DNA from: Osedax frankpressi
Lineage: Eukaryota; Annelida; Polychaeta; Sabellida; Siboglinidae
Length of the DNA: 64,000 nucleotides
Assembly (NCBI GenBank): GCA_964035775.1
Contig: OZ038314.1
Location: 5,281,975-5,345,974, forward strand
Direction of reading: 5' to 3'
Positions 23,635 to 37,905 of the stretch are shown here, one piece after another. The position numbers and the translations under genes were made by a program. Numbering within the stretch: position 1 is the first letter of the stretch; every line of letters begins with the position of its first letter. Below the pieces are notes generated by a model, which saw nothing but the letters and a program-made list of their open reading frames with translations, searched no databases and was not told where the DNA came from.

Positions 23635-23693
23635 CTAAAATACTGGTTCTACATCTAAACGAAATATGCGTAAGTCAATGGAGCATAACATCA
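23635..23693 (-). other. 59-nt element, form D, unit 2
   Basis: Reads MLCSIDLRIFRLDVEPVF then TAG on the minus strand. Confidence 0.5.
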
Positions 23694-24007
23694 CTGAAAT
23701 GTAACAGTCATCTAGTTACAATTTTACCAGTGTTATAGGTATCGGCATTTCTTTTATCTTATCATAACATCTAAACTGCGAATGGAAATTTCATCAAACC
23801 ATTTTCTGAAATCCTTTAGTACCTAGTAAAAGTATTTTATTAAGAATTACGCTTTAGTTATGATCAATGCGTCTTTTGGAATATTGAACTTGTTTTTCCA
23901 TGATGTTTTAAACGTTAATGTAACGGGGTAGTTAGTACATTTGTTAGTAGAATTGTTAAATATATTGTCATATTGTCATATTGTAGGCTAGCATATCGGA
24001 TATTTTT

Positions 24008-25631
24008 TGGTAGTGGTAGTGGTAGCGGTAGTGGTTGTGGTAGTGGTAGTGGTGGTGGTGGTTTTAGTGTTAGTAGTGGTGGTGGTGGTGGTGATGGTGG
24101 TGGTGATGGTGGTGGTGGTGGTAGTGGTAGTGGTAGTGGTAGTGGTAGCGGTAGTGGTTGTGGTAGTGGTAGTGGTAGTGGTATTGGTAGTGATACTGGT
24201 AGTGGTATTGGTATCGGTAGTGGTAGTGGTAGTGGTAGTGGTAGTGGTAGTGGTGGTGGTAGTGGTGGTGGTGGTTTTAGTGGTAGTAGTGGTGGTGGTG
24301 GTGGTGATGGTGGTGGTGGTGGTGGTGGTGGTGGTAGTGGTAGTGGTAGTGGTAGTGGTAGTGGTAGTGGTAGTGGTAGTGGTAGTGGATGTGGTAGTAG
24401 TAGTGGTAGTGGTATTGGTAGTGATACTGGTAGTGGTATTGGTATCGGTAGTGGTAGTGGTAGTGGTAGTGGTAGTGGTAGTGGTAGTGATAGTGGTAGT
24501 GGTAGTGGTAGTGGTAGTGGTAGTGGTAGTGGTAGTGGTAGTGGTTGTGGTAGTGGTAGTGGTGGTGGTGGTTTTAGTGTTAGTAGTGGTGGTGGTGGTG
24601 GTGATGGTGGTGGTGATGGTGGTGGTGGTGGTAGTGGTAGTGGTAGTGGTAGTGGTAGCGGTAGTGGTTGTGGTAGTGGTAGTGGTAGTGGTATTGGTAG
24701 TGATACTGGTATTGGTATCGGTAGTGGTAGTGGTAGTGGTAGTGGTAGTGGTAGTGGTGGTGGTAGTGGTGGTGGTGGTTTTAGTGGTAGTAGTGGTGGT
24801 GGTGGTGGTGATGGTGGTGGTGGTGGTGGTGGTGGTGGTAGTGGTAGTGGTAGTGGTAGTGGTAGTGGTAGTGGTAGTGGTAGTGGTAGTGGTAGTGGAT
24901 GTGGTAGTAGTAGTGGTAGTGGTATTGGTAGTGATACTGGTAGTGGTATTGGTATCGGTAGTGGTAGTGGTAGTGGTAGTGGTAGTGGTAGTGGTAGTGA
25001 TAGTGGTAGTGGTAGTGGTAGTGGTAGTGGTAGTGGTAGTGGTAGTGGTAGTGGTAGTGGTAGTTGTAGTGGTAGTGGTAGTGGTAGTGGTACTGGTAGT
25101 GGAAGTGGTAGTGGTAGTGGTAGTGGTAGTGGTAGTGGTAGTGGTAGTGGTAGTGGTAGTGGTAGTAGTAGTGGTAGTTGTAGTGGATGTGGTAGTAGTA
25201 GTGGTAGTGGTAGTGGTTGTGATACTGGTAGTGGTAGTGGTAGCGGTAGTGGTAGTGGTAGTGGTAGTGGTAGTGGTAGTCGTAGTGGTAGTGGTAGTGG
25301 TAGTGTTAGTGTTAGTGTTAGTGGTAGTGGTAGTGGTAGTGGTAGTGGTAGTGGTAGTGGTAGTGGTAGTTGTAGTGGTAGTGGTAGTGGTAGTGGTAGT
25401 GATAGTGGTAGTGGTAGTGGTAGTGGTAGTGTTAGTGTTAGTGTTAGTGTTAGTGGTAGTGGTAGTGGTAGTGGTAGTGGTAGTCGTAGTGGTAGTGGTA
25501 GTGTTAGTGTTAGTGTTAGTGGTAGTGGTAGTGTTAGTGTTAGTGTTAGTGTTAGTGTTAGTGGTAGTGGTAGTGGTAGTAGTAGTTGTAGTGGTGTGGT
25601 AGTAGTAGTAGTAGTAGCAGTAGTGGTAGCA
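24008..25631 (+). repeat. GGTAGT minisatellite, unit 2 (about 1.6 kb)
   Basis: Longest of the three. It contains GGT-rich stretches with several consecutive GGT units and a higher-order duplication of about 510 bp (matching landmarks at about 24033 and 24543). The Gly-Ser and poly-Val frames are artefacts of the period. Adjacent GG pairs could fold as two-layer G-quadruplexes. It ends 556 bp before the IL-17-like start codon. Confidence 0.95.
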
Positions 25632-26087
25632 TAACTAGGGATATTTTTATATAATATATTCTATATTATATTATAATTAATTAATTACAATCCATAATAA
25701 ATATATTTATTAATTGATAATAATATTATAAAAAATTAACAATTCATTTTATTTATTAGATGAAGTAATTTGTATATTTCAATAATAATTATGAATTACA
25801 TTATATAATAGGTTTTCTTATCAATATATATTTCCATATAAACATAGAAGACACATGTTCAAAAAATAACAAATAATAATTACATTTCATTGTTTTAGTT
25901 TCAAAAATCCGCGCAATTTGTTCTCATGGAAATTCTGTTTTTAATAAAATGTAAACTGGCGTGTGATACTATTTATATGTGACATTACTAACAATATTCG
26001 ATGAATCATCGCCATATGATCGCTATTGAATAGCTGATTTGTTCGGTAAGATTACATATCAAGATTAAATAACCATGGCGATTTTCC

Positions 26088-26098
26088 TATATATATAT
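26088..26098 (+). promoter_or_regulatory. TATA box of IL-17-like gene, unit 2
   Basis: Same CTATATATATATCC context and spacing to the ATG as in unit 1. Confidence 0.5.
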
Positions 26099-26186
26099 CC
26101 AAGTTTCAGATTTACTATTCAGTATCTGTTTAGTATTCTCAACTCAAATATAATTTTAACCACAGAATTATTGAACTAGTTCAATC

Positions 26187-27674
26187 ATGAATTTTTACAT
26201 TTTGGTTAGTGTTAAGAAGATATCCAAATAATATTATTATTATAATAATTATTATTATTATTAATTAATTTAATTGTACGATTAGGATTTTATTAAATTT
26301 AATAAGATATTTTTAATTTCAATATTGATTCTAATATATAAATTATTTGTATGCATATCAAATTTAATTATGTAACGATTTATTAAGGTCTTCGTTGTAT
26401 TTGAAATAATCATGACGTCATTCTGTGTAAAGAGTTTTAGAGTGAGAAGAAGTTCCAACTACAAGATAATATCTCCAGGTCTACAACAAATTACATGAAA
26501 AGTATTTACTTAATGTAAATATTTGTATTATCACTCTAAATAATAATATTATTATTTCTAACAATTATTATTCGTTATATATTATAAACTAAAACAGGTA
26601 GACACGTATTCGAAAGACCCATCCATGAATTACGCGGATTATTGTTTTCAAATACTGGAATTTTTTCTAGAACCGCCAACACAAAATGCCCTTCCAGTTT
26701 GAACCAATTCAAAATGAATCACAAACATTTATCGATACATCCGGTATGCCCTTGGTTAGATGAATTTACAATAGAATAGTAATTAAGTTATCAAATATAA
26801 TAGTAATAGTCTAAAATTCGCAATTATTGTACTGTGTTTATCATATCGTATCTCATAATTAAATATTTAATATAATTTAATGTAATCTTAGTCAAATATT
26901 TTATTTTAATTGTAAACCACAATTTGTAATTTGAAAATTGAAATATGTATTTACTTATCTTATTATTTAAAAATTGGTTTATTAAACTAGTATTTTCGAA
27001 TCGTGGTTAATTCTTCATTCAAAGCAATACATATACTATTTATATGTAACCATTATAATTAAAATTACATAATGATATACTACTGCATACTTCTAAATTT
27101 TGTATAAAATGACTTTATTTATTTCGAATGTAAATATCTTTAAATATATATGACTATAATATATTATATACATATACATATCAAATATAAGTATTTTTTT
27201 ATATATTCATAATTCATTTACAGGTATTACGTTGAAAATGTAGATAGGACTCGCTACCCTAGAACAGTTCTAGAAGCTAGATGCAGATGTACAGACTGTC
27301 TCACGAATACCGGAACTTCTACTGTAAAGCTATGTACCAGAGTATTCACCAGGGTATGTTTATTATAATAATTATTGAAATATAGTTATTATAAGTGAAA
27401 TAATCTGTATTTTCATCATTAAAATTAATATAATATAATTATGCAAATATATAAGCGATGCAAATTACATAAATCCATTTAAATTATTTAATTCATTATA
27501 TTATGCAACCTATGTATAATATTAACATTATTTTAACAGATAAGCGTATTGTATAATATACAAGTATCTAATAAGAAAATTAGAGGTCGTCGAGGTTCCC
27601 TGCGAATAGCTACGAGTTGTGTATGTGTTTTACCGAATACTCTTACGAAATTCCGATCTTTGTATGGTAGATAA
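26187..27674 (+). CDS. IL-17-like secreted cytokine, unit 2
   Basis: Exons 26187-26204, 26388-26478, 26598-26754, 27224-27353, 27540-27674; 176 codons plus stop, same phases as unit 1. Compared with unit 1 it has Ile7 to Val and Pro to Ser within the signal peptide, Ile to Met in exon 3, and ATGCVCVLL to ATSCVCVLP plus Ala to Thr in the last exon. The Trp-Tyr/Arg-Tyr-Pro region and the EARCRCTDC motif are unchanged. Silent changes are fewer than protein-changing ones. Exon 2 follows AAG instead of TAG, still a valid acceptor. Confidence 0.85.
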
Positions 27675-28882
27675 ATATCGTATTCGAGATATAAATATTA
27701 CTTTTGATAATATATTTAACTTATGAAATATATGTTTAGAATTATGTTATTAAAATGTATAGTTACTATAAGTATTATATTAATTTCTGTGGCAGCTTAT
27801 TTATTTTATTTGTCGGTGTAAGCTTATTAATATAGCAAATATATATAATTATTTAAAAAAAAACGATAATTGCATTTGTGAATTAATATATTTTTATACC
27901 CATTTAAATTATATTGTCATTAATCAGAATACCATTTAAAAATGTTATATTTATTTTATTTATAATATATTATTATTATTTATTTAAATTAAGTAATGAT
28001 TGTTATATATACATTATATATATACCAATGCAATATGTTTGAAATAATATTATGATACACTTTATTTCGTAAAAATTATATCTGTTCTGTCTTATATACC
28101 AAGGATAATTAATATACAATTAGACAGCTTTTATTTGTTTATTTATATTTATTTCATCCATTAATGTAATCCTTTACAACTGAAAAGTATTATTATAAAT
28201 ATGATCAATATATATTTTACATTATTTTCTTATATTTTAATAAACATTTATATTTCAACATATATGCGATTTATTATTCGATGCAATGGAAAATAATACA
28301 ATTTTCATTTTATTGATACGAAAATTTATATAAACATAAGAACATTTTAATTGAGTACTAATTACCATTAGTTTACAAATTAGAGTTAGGAAAAACAGAT
28401 TAAGATGGATAAGATTCCAAATATTAGTAATTTTGATAACATAAATAGAACTATAGGCTTCACGTATGCTCCTGCAATCTCATACATATTTCATTAAATA
28501 TTAACAAATATATTAATAATATACTAATATTTGTTATGTGTTATTTGGATTCATTGCGTATTTAGTCTAATTGTAATGCTTATTCATATTAATAGAGTTG
28601 AGTAATATTAGATCATATATTTAATTTAATATTTCAATTAGGTAATAAATATCTGATAATATAATATTTGTAGCAATCACTAAAAAGTAACAAACAATTA
28701 ACTTTTCTATTTTTGTCGAATTGTTTATTATTATTTTTAAAACTTAGAAGTTCTAAATTAGTAAAATGTAACTTTATATCTATTATATAATTATTATTTA
28801 CGGTATTATATGAACAATTTATTATTATCTAATTTTTAAGAGGCATTTGTATTTCAACTTTTAAATATTTATATATATATAT

Positions 28883-28937
<55 letters not shown>

Positions 28938-29135
28938 AATAATAGAATCTAAATAGAAATTAGGTTATAATTTCATAATTATTATTGTTTGGATATTTCT
29001 CAGATATTGTATATTTAATAAATTTAATATATTTTAATAACATGTACTACATATATAATATATAGAGTGCATAATATATAATGTATACAATTAAATGCTA
29101 GTACATTTACATTATACGTTGTATAAACGTAGCTC
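27675..29135. other. No gene seen (unit 2)
   Basis: Near-identical to 12030-13490, with an interrupted TA tract at about 28868-28933. Confidence 0.6.
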
Positions 29136-29194
29136 TTAAAATAGTGTTTCTAAATCAGAACGAAACATGCGTAAGTCATTGCAGCATAAAATCA
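29136..29194 (-). other. 59-nt element, form B, unit 2
   Basis: Same reading as form B of unit 1. Confidence 0.5.
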
Positions 29195-29324
29195 CTGAAA
29201 AGATAAAGATATTTCTAGGTATAGTTTAAATATATTTATTTATATCGGTTGTAATGTTATCTGAATAGGATATTGAGACATTTATATTTAAATATTTAAA
29301 TGATGAACATATTTACTAGATCCT

Positions 29325-29525
29325 TGTCTAGCCTTCGTCATGTAATATACTTTCTTTGCAACTACCGCCTCTGGAATTCTACATATTTAATAAGAATTGT
29401 GGTGTTATTCATGATCAGTAATCAGGTGGAAAATTGAAATTATTTTTCCACTACAATTTGAAATGTCACCGTTGTAACTTGTAACGAATATTGTGTTTGG
29501 TAGGATTGAGAAATGTATTGTATAT
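29325..29525 (-). other. Inverted exon-like stretch, unit 2
   Basis: Same as 13680-13880, including the 2-nt deletion before the GGSCKE codons. Confidence 0.3.
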
Positions 29526-30644
29526 ATGCTTTATATATTGTTGTCTAGTACAACTGATATTAATTAAAATATCATATCTGTCGCGGAAGAAATATATCTC
29601 ATCCTAACTTAACAATGAAGAACAATGAAAACAGGGAAATAAGTTATAATATATATATAAAATAATCATTATTATAATAAAATATTTTTCTAGATAATTT
29701 TCAATACAATATACACCTAAGAACATCTACATTGGTAATACATATACACCTAAATATCGTATAGTTATCTTCAAATTATTCTAAATAGTGTATTAATAAT
29801 TATTATAATTATTAATTTAAATTATTTTTATAATTGTAAGATTACTTAAATAGTAGCTATATAATAATAAGAATACAACTGTTAATAGAATACATTTATT
29901 AAGATTACTTTTTAAAATTATTATATGTATTATTATTATTACTATTATTATTATTATTATTATGCAATTTTCAAGGTACATAAAGCTTAACATATAACTA
30001 CGTACCTTAAAAAGAATACTAAAATGTTTTAAAGATTTTAAAATGTAATTTTTATTTTTTCGTAAATATATATATTTATATTATTTGTTATAAATACATT
30101 TAAACATTGAAAATGTTGATATAGTATTAATATTATTAGCATTGTTAATGTGATTAGTACTAATACAATGAGGTGTTACATGCTAGAATATTTCTTACAC
30201 CAGCTTGAATAAATGAACTAAAATATAATATAATACATTTATATCATAAAGTGCCATTACTTGTAGAGGATATTTTCTGAGATGAAAACCATTCAACTTG
30301 TGAGAAATTAATATTTACATGATAATAAAGATTAACTAATATGGTATCTAAAAGAAATGTCAAATTATAATCATCTTATATCTCTATACGAATAGCGAAT
30401 ATCCATGAAAATAGATAGAATAACTATTGTAAAGTATAAAATAAGCATAGATAGATAATAAAAACAATATTTGATACACAAACTATAAAATGTATTCACT
30501 TTTATTTTAATGAATTTATTTAATAAAACCATAAATAAAAAGAAATTATACCTGGAAATATATTTGTGAAGATTATATAGAAGAAATTCACAATAAATAT
30601 AATAATATAGTATTATTATAATAATAAATTACAATTAAATATAA

Positions 30645-31355
30645 TTATATCTAACAAACAACTAAATTAACTCGTATATTTGATGGGATTGTCGCTAAGA
30701 TAGCATATAGCTTTAGGAATAGATCTACAGCTAAACACAATAATTATTGGTAAAGCCATAACTTTTATTGTTCAGCCATTTCTTACAGGTAAAATAAATA
30801 AATACATATAAAACACTACAATGAATGTTTTTTCTACAGGTTGATAGCGGACTTAATCACGAATCATGAGTCATAATATAAATCACCCAACCGTGATGGT
30901 GGCACAGTGACCCGATTGATTATCTTGGATTAATTATCTACATCTTTTTTAGTCTAGGCTGGACATATTATTTATTAGAGACGTGTAATCATAGATACGA
31001 TGTATGGGTTTATTAGACGTGTGTCGTGTGTGAAGTATGAGGTATGTGGTGTGTATATGTGCGAAGTGAGTGGTCCTGTTGTAGGCGGTATTCGTGTATA
31101 TTCTATAGAGATATGCACCGTATATATGGTTTAAACGTTATGTTTTGTGTGCTTTGAGAGTAATTTTCTTACTACAATATGCAGTATATTTATTAATTAT
31201 ATTAAATCAGAAAGTGTGGGCTTATTTCAATATAGATATAATTGTAGTGATATGATAGATTTAGAGCAGATTTATTATCTTATTATAAAAGAAAAACCGA
31301 TATTTTAGATAGAACAATAACATACATTAGTTATATCTGATATAGCTCAAATGGA
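30645..31355. other. Conserved non-coding block (right arm), unit 2
   Basis: Differs from the unit 1 right arm by about one base over the hairpin-related part (GAGGTATG against GAAGTATG). It lies inside the same inner inverted repeat as in unit 1. Confidence 0.5.
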
Positions 31356-32395
31356 TATATTTAAATCAATTAAATAAGTTAATTAATTAATATTAAATTT
31401 CTTAATTATAGCGGCGAGCATATAAAATAAAACTAATTAATTAAATATATAATTAATTTAAAATATATTAATAAATAAAATAATTAAGAATTCTGATATT
31501 AGATCTAAAAATTATGTTTATTATCCTACATTAATTAGACTAAAATATTCAAATATTCTATATAAATATTATAAATTAAAACTCTCATTATCAAATATTA
31601 CATTAATAGACATGTCTAAAGTAGTTAACAATTACTTGTAATTGCATTGTTCATGAATAAGAATATACATTTCTATATCAGAATAAATATAAATATTTTA
31701 TCAAATTAATCTTCCGTTATATATTTCACTTTTCACAGATAATACAAAAATGAACTTCTCTTCATTAAATTAATGTATTCATTAATTAATAATAAAAGTG
31801 AATACATTTTATAATTTGTATATCAAATATAGTTTTTATTATTTATCTATAAAAAAATTGAAATTTATAATAATTATCCTCAAAAATATATCTAGGACAT
31901 CTATCTATTATTTAATCTTTATTATCATGTAGCTATTAATTTCTCAAATTAATAATATTAATAATATATATTTACGATTTGTATGAAATTTCAATTGTAA
32001 ATGTATTCACACACCTTTTAAAATAATTTAGAATTACTTTCAAGGTATGAAATTATATGTTAAGCTTTATGATTTATTTAGCTTACTTTTCTAGTTACCT
32101 AGAGTATCTTAATATTAATATTTACAACAATATTTAAAAAATACCGATCAAGTATAAATACAACCGATAATTAAATTCCTATTAAAATAAATTGATATTC
32201 AATTAATATACTAATTCAAACATAATATGACCTAAATAGTACAGATATCGTAAATCTAATTTTGCACTATATAGACATTTGTTTGTTTAGAATTAGAAGC
32301 ATTGAGATTAATTTATAAGTGAAATGTATGATTAACTTGATATTTATAGTTAGAAAATAGCTATTTATAGATAGATGACGACCACGACCATCACG

Positions 32396-32427
<32 letters not shown>

Positions 32428-32764
32428 AATAATGTAATATTTTTTATAAATCCATATACAATATTTACAAATTTCATATCTTATTTTTCTTTATTATATA
32501 ATATTTAATAATCTTACAATAATAACATTAATTATTTAAAATTATAGCTATTAATAAACTATTTACATTAATATTTGTTAACTATAGTTAATATTATAAT
32601 AAATTTGTATATATGTATTAACTGTAGTGTCATATCCAATTGATCAGATTGCTAATTTATTATAAATTATATGGAATAATATTATATTTTAAACATTATT
32701 ATTTGAATAGGTAGTGTTATTAAATTCCTATCAAATTTTACTAAATTATAATTCACAAATATAT

Positions 32765-32834
<70 letters not shown>

Positions 32835-32839
32835 TCCAG

Positions 32840-32950
32840 TGTATCAATATTATTCATTGTGTGGTGGGTAAGGGTAGTATATCTACTTATCTGAGAAGTA
32901 CAAAGAGAATGTTTAATGAAATACCCATTATGCTAGCATACAATATGTAA
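32840..32950 (+). CDS. Possible exon before form C element (end of unit 2)
   Basis: Identical 36-codon reading to 17195-17305, behind the same CA/TA tract and TTATTTCCAG. Confidence 0.3.
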   Translation, partial: CINIIHCVVGKGSISTYLRSTKRMFNEIPIMLAYNM

Positions 32951-33236
32951 AAATATATCAAATGTATTAACAATACTACTAACAAATGTACTAGCTAAAC
33001 GTTATTAATGTTTCAAACTCTAATTGAAATACAAGTGACCGTTAACAATTAACAGAGTAAGGCTTATTAAATATGTAAAATTTCAATATGAGTTAATCGT
33101 AATGAAATAATTTACTTGGTACTAAAGTAATTCAGAACGTATTCTGATATAATTTCCATTCGCGGTTTCGATTTCATGATAATATAACAGAAATATCGAT
33201 ATATATATTATACCTAGATAGCTGTTGTTGTTTCAG

Positions 33237-33295
33237 TGATTTTACGCTCCATTGACTTACTTATATTTTGTTTTGATGTAGAACTAATGTTTTAA
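33237..33295 (+). other. 59-nt element, form C, unit 3
   Basis: Same reading as unit 2. The sequence just before it (CCATTCGCGGTTTCGATTTC) is missing from units 1, 2 and 4 and matches the inverted form D flank. Confidence 0.5.
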
Positions 33296-34159
33296 TATGT
33301 ATGTTTGTAATATTACAATATTTATTCATTATACAGAATATCATACGATAGTGAACATATATAACCTACTTATAACGCTGTTTAATATTATTAATAATAA
33401 CAATACCTAATATTATTTTGTTCAATTTTATTAATTAATTTTCTAATTAAATATGAAATAATTCAAAATATGCATTATCAATATATAATTTAATAAACAA
33501 TTAATTGTATCTTATATTTAGAATTGAATGTAATAACAAAATAAAAAAGTATTATAATAAATAACACTATTACCTAAGATTATTAATTATATAAGCCGTA
33601 TTCGTAACATTAGATATAATGTTTATTATAATAAATATTTAAATAAAATCTCAATATAAATCAATATATTCTTTGAATTGCAGTGATGATTCTCGATATA
33701 TCGACTATTCAATATAGTATTACTATTCTATATAATTAATGTCTATAATTCACCTTATAATTGAAATACAATAGATTAAATGTTTAGTTCATTTTTAGAA
33801 CAGTTATTAATTTACATATTTATTTTTTAATATTATTTGCATAATATTATTTACAATTATTATTGTTGCATACCATACATTTAATTATATACTTCGTACT
33901 TCAGTTATGTTAATGCATATATTTAATGTAAAGTTTTAGCAAATAATAATACAAAAACATTAATATTAAGTATTAATACTTTCACATTTAAGACAAATAT
34001 TATATTATTTAATATGCTACTCTAATACATTTAGATATAATTTGATGTAAATTCTAAATAATTATTTTATCCAAAATATTGTACAATCAAATTTAAAAAA
34101 TAATTAAAAATAAAAGTATACAAATTAAACATAAATCAAAAGAAATCAAAAATATTACA

Positions 34160-34440
34160 TAGAATAAATTAACATCTTAATTATAACAATCCGGTTATTT
34201 GTTTTGACGTTTTCATTATTGTGATTTCATTTTTATTAATAATATATTATTACTATATTTAATAGTAATCTTTTTATAATTTAATTGTATTAAAAATAAA
34301 ACTATACAAATTAAACACAACTCAAGAGAACTCCTAAATAGGCTAAATTAACATATTATTAATTATAACAATCCAGTTATTTGTTTTGACCCAAGGGGTT
34401 TCACTCAGCTGATTTTGAGAATTCGTAATGTTATGAAAAA
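34160..34440. repeat. Tandem repeat, one full and one interrupted copy
   Basis: The second copy is cut within its core at TTTTGACC. A short GC-richer stretch (CAAGGGGTTTCACTCAGC and on to about 34440) that is absent from units 1, 2 and 4 follows. Confidence 0.75.
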
Positions 34441-35222
34441 TTGAGGAATAAAATATATATAAAATATAAAATATATATCACATATTATCCTAATAACTCT
34501 GGATTCTGTATGATTGTATACATTGATTTGATCTATTGCGAATTGTAGTATGTGATTTAATTATAAATTATATATGTTTTTTATTTCTGATCTGTAAGTC
34601 GATGATATCGTTAAGTACAGATAATTAGTTAAGTTACCTAAGTTTATATAAGTTTTCATAACAATAACATTAGAAAATAATGGTTGATAATATACATAAC
34701 AATATTTTACAATTGCGGTATACTAATTGTATTACTTAATATATTACGAATATTTAATTTTATAACAATATATTTCAATTAGATAACGGAAAAATAATTT
34801 AGATTATGTGTTGACGAAATTTATAATTATTTATTTCAATAAAATAACAAGTTAATAAGTTAAATATATATAAATAAACAAATAATTATATTTATACTAT
34901 TGGCATATAGATACCAAATAATTCTATAAATTAATTTATTTTAATATTGTAATTGATATAATAAAATATATATTAGACTAGATATCACAAATAAAATTTA
35001 AAAGTTACGATATAAAATATATCATAATATTACCTATAGGTAATATTATCTATAGAACGTATAATAGTGGTATATTTGACATATTTCTACATTAAACTAT
35101 ATATTATAATTACATAATTCAAAACGTATATTTTAATCAATTAGATATATTATTAAATATATTTCAGTTAAATATATTAAATCTTAAGTTGAATAATAAA
35201 TATTTATGGACCGTACAAATAT

Positions 35223-35640
35223 CTAAATTTCACCAGTTATATTAGGTAAAACACATACACAACCCGTAGCTATCTGCAGAGAACCTCGACGACTTCTAAT
35301 CGTGGTGTTGGATACTTGTATATTATACAATACGCTTATCTGTTAAAGTTATGTTAATATTATATATAGGTTTCATAATATACCGGTTTAAAAATATTTA
35401 TAAAAAATAAAAATACATATTTTTTCACTTATAATAACTATATTTTAATAATTAATATAATAAACGAACCCTGGTGAATACCCTGGGGCATAGTTTTATA
35501 GTAGTAGTTCCGGTATTAAGAGTAGACGATCAGAACATCTACATCTAGCTTCTAGAATTATTCCAGGTATCTAGTATTGTCTACATTTTCAATGTAATAC
35601 ATACAAATAAGTTATTAATATACAAATGGATATTTATTTA

Positions 35641-35681
<41 letters not shown>

Positions 35682-37160
35682 GTAATATATATAAAAGTTT
35701 AAAGAGTTTAATAGTTAAAGATACGTATATTTATAAATAAATAAAATCGTTTTATAACATAATTGTTTGAATTTCATAAATTATAATAAAGCGAGCGTGC
35801 ACTTTTGTTGTTGTATGGAGAATTATATCAGTATATTATTTTAATTATTATGGTTATCAGATTATAAATAGTAAATTATTATATGTAATGAACCAAGTAT
35901 TATAACCATTTATATTAATAAATCAAATAAATACCTTTTTTAATTTTCCGATTTAAAATTAAGTTTTTCCACTAGATATATCACAAAAGATAAACCATAT
36001 TACTTATTCTAATACACTTTATCGTAAATTACACAATATTAAACATTATATCTCACTATATTACAAACTCTGTAACACTATATTTTCATATATTCAACAT
36101 TCTATTAAACTATATTTCAATATATTTATAGAATATTTTAATTATATGTAAAATACTCTATTAAATATAAATAGGACATTTTTATATAATTAGTAAAACA
36201 GGTAATATTGACCTAACATTTCATGATATATGGCTAAATTACCCGTAACGTGGGTATACATTAGACTATAGACATATATTAGACTATATACATATATTAG
36301 ACCATAGATATATACGTGCAATGTACGTCATTCATGTTAATTTATATAAATAATTGTATTCTCATGACACTCTTCTATATATAACTAATGTATGTTATTA
36401 TTCTGTCTAAAATGTCTGTTTTTCTTTTATAATAAGATAATAAATCTGCTCTATAGCTATCATATAAATACATTTATATATATATTGAAATAAGCCCACA
36501 CTTTCTGATTTAATATAATTAATAAATATACTGCACATTGTATGGAGAAAATTACTCTCAAATCACACAAAACATAACGTTTAAACCATATATACGGTGC
36601 ATATCTCTATAGAATATACACGAATACCGCCTACAACAGGACCACTCACTTCGCACATAATCAAAGATAATTAATTGGGTCACTGTGCCATCATCACAGT
36701 TGTGTGATCAATATACTGTGACTCATGATTCGTGATTAAGCTTGTAGAAAGAATATCCATTGTAGTGTTCTATATGTATTAACCAGTAAGTAATGGCTTC
36801 TTTATAATAATATTGGTTATGGCTGTATTAATAATAATTGTGTTTAATTATTGTAGTTCTGTTTATAAACCTAAATGATTTTTAGTGACAATACCATCAA
36901 ACATACAAGTTATTTTAGTTGTTTGTTATATAATTATATTTAATTATAACTTAACTACAAATAAATATTATTTTTTATATAAATATAAATATAAATTAAG
37001 TAAATTTCAACAATAAATGTATATTTTTAAGAATTATCTATATAATTATCAAAGAATTAATTATTTCAATTGTGATATATTTAAATTATCCTCTAACCAT
37101 GGGAAAATATCTAGATGGAACGGTAAACTAATGGAACTATTTTTGACAAAAACTAAAAGA
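35223..37160 (-). pseudogene. IL-17-like pseudogene, unit 3 (minus strand)
   Basis: The last exon (35339-35223) is open: ATGCVCVLPN, with VSNTT where units 1 and 4 have VFNTT. The previous exon (about 35600-35470) has the shared 2-nt insertion and a further 1-nt deletion near 35566. The donor is intact GT; the acceptor AG is missing. The earlier exon remnant at 37098 has CCATGG in place of CCAAGG. Confidence 0.7.
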
Positions 37161-37437
37161 AAATATTTTTGAAGAAAACTTCTAAAAACGGAAATTTTGA
37201 GTTTTCTTTCCCAGGACAATTGAATAATAATGGTAAAATAATTTTAAAAAAGTAATCTTAAGAAATTCAATATAACTGTAGTTGGATTTATTTATTTTTA
37301 TAGATAATAGTTAAGCAATTTTATAATTATACATACCAATTTAAATTGATAATTATAATTAAAATTCTTAATAAACTATTTAAATAAATTAACTATAGTA
37401 TATATGTATTACCAATAGTTCTATGTAGATTTTCTTT

Positions 37438-37476
<39 letters not shown>

Positions 37477-37817
37477 ATATATATATTGTATGTGAGGATG
37501 AGATATATTTCTTCTGTGGCAGATAGGATATTATCATAAATATCAGTTGTATTAGACAACAATATATAAAGTATATATACAATACATTAATTTCAATTTT
37601 CCACCTGATATACAGATCATGAATAACACCATAATTCTTATAATAATCTATTCAATATAATGATCTATCTGTATTGAGAATTATAACATACAATATTCGT
37701 GACACTTTTTTACAATTAATAATACAATCAATTTAGCCTGGCCATCATAATAATTGATATGTAATTATATATCTATGGTATTGCAGTAGCATGCATGAAG
37801 CCTATTGTTCTATATAG

Positions 37818-37869
<52 letters not shown>

Positions 37870-37905
37870 TATTAAAATTGCAAATCTTTTGAATGTATTT
37901 GATCT

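Larger units (their letters stand above)
17521..33178. repeat. Repeat unit 2 (complete, mosaic)
   Basis: Same order as unit 1. Patches match different sister units. At the pseudogene exon near 20037 it agrees with unit 4, at the palindrome at 20901 with unit 1, at the hairpin loop at 21293 with unit 4, at about 21500-22010 with unit 1, and from about 22040 to 25630 with unit 4. This indicates repeated gene conversion or exchange. Confidence 0.85.
33179..37905. repeat. Repeat unit 3 (truncated by satellite)
   Basis: Follows the unit plan as far as TTTGATCTAT, where the 14-bp satellite takes over. It has lost about 230 bp containing the hairpin (junction near 36658) and the region with the form A element (junction near 37632). 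It keeps a 190-bp segment (about 37170-37370) that units 1 and 2 lack. Confidence 0.85.

Noticed and set aside
23973-25634. 553-codon Gly-Ser-rich frame (and 330 codons at 50534)
   Set aside because: It is the direct translation of a GGTAGT hexamer array; a six-base period without stop codons leaves frames open on both strands, and array length differs freely between copies.
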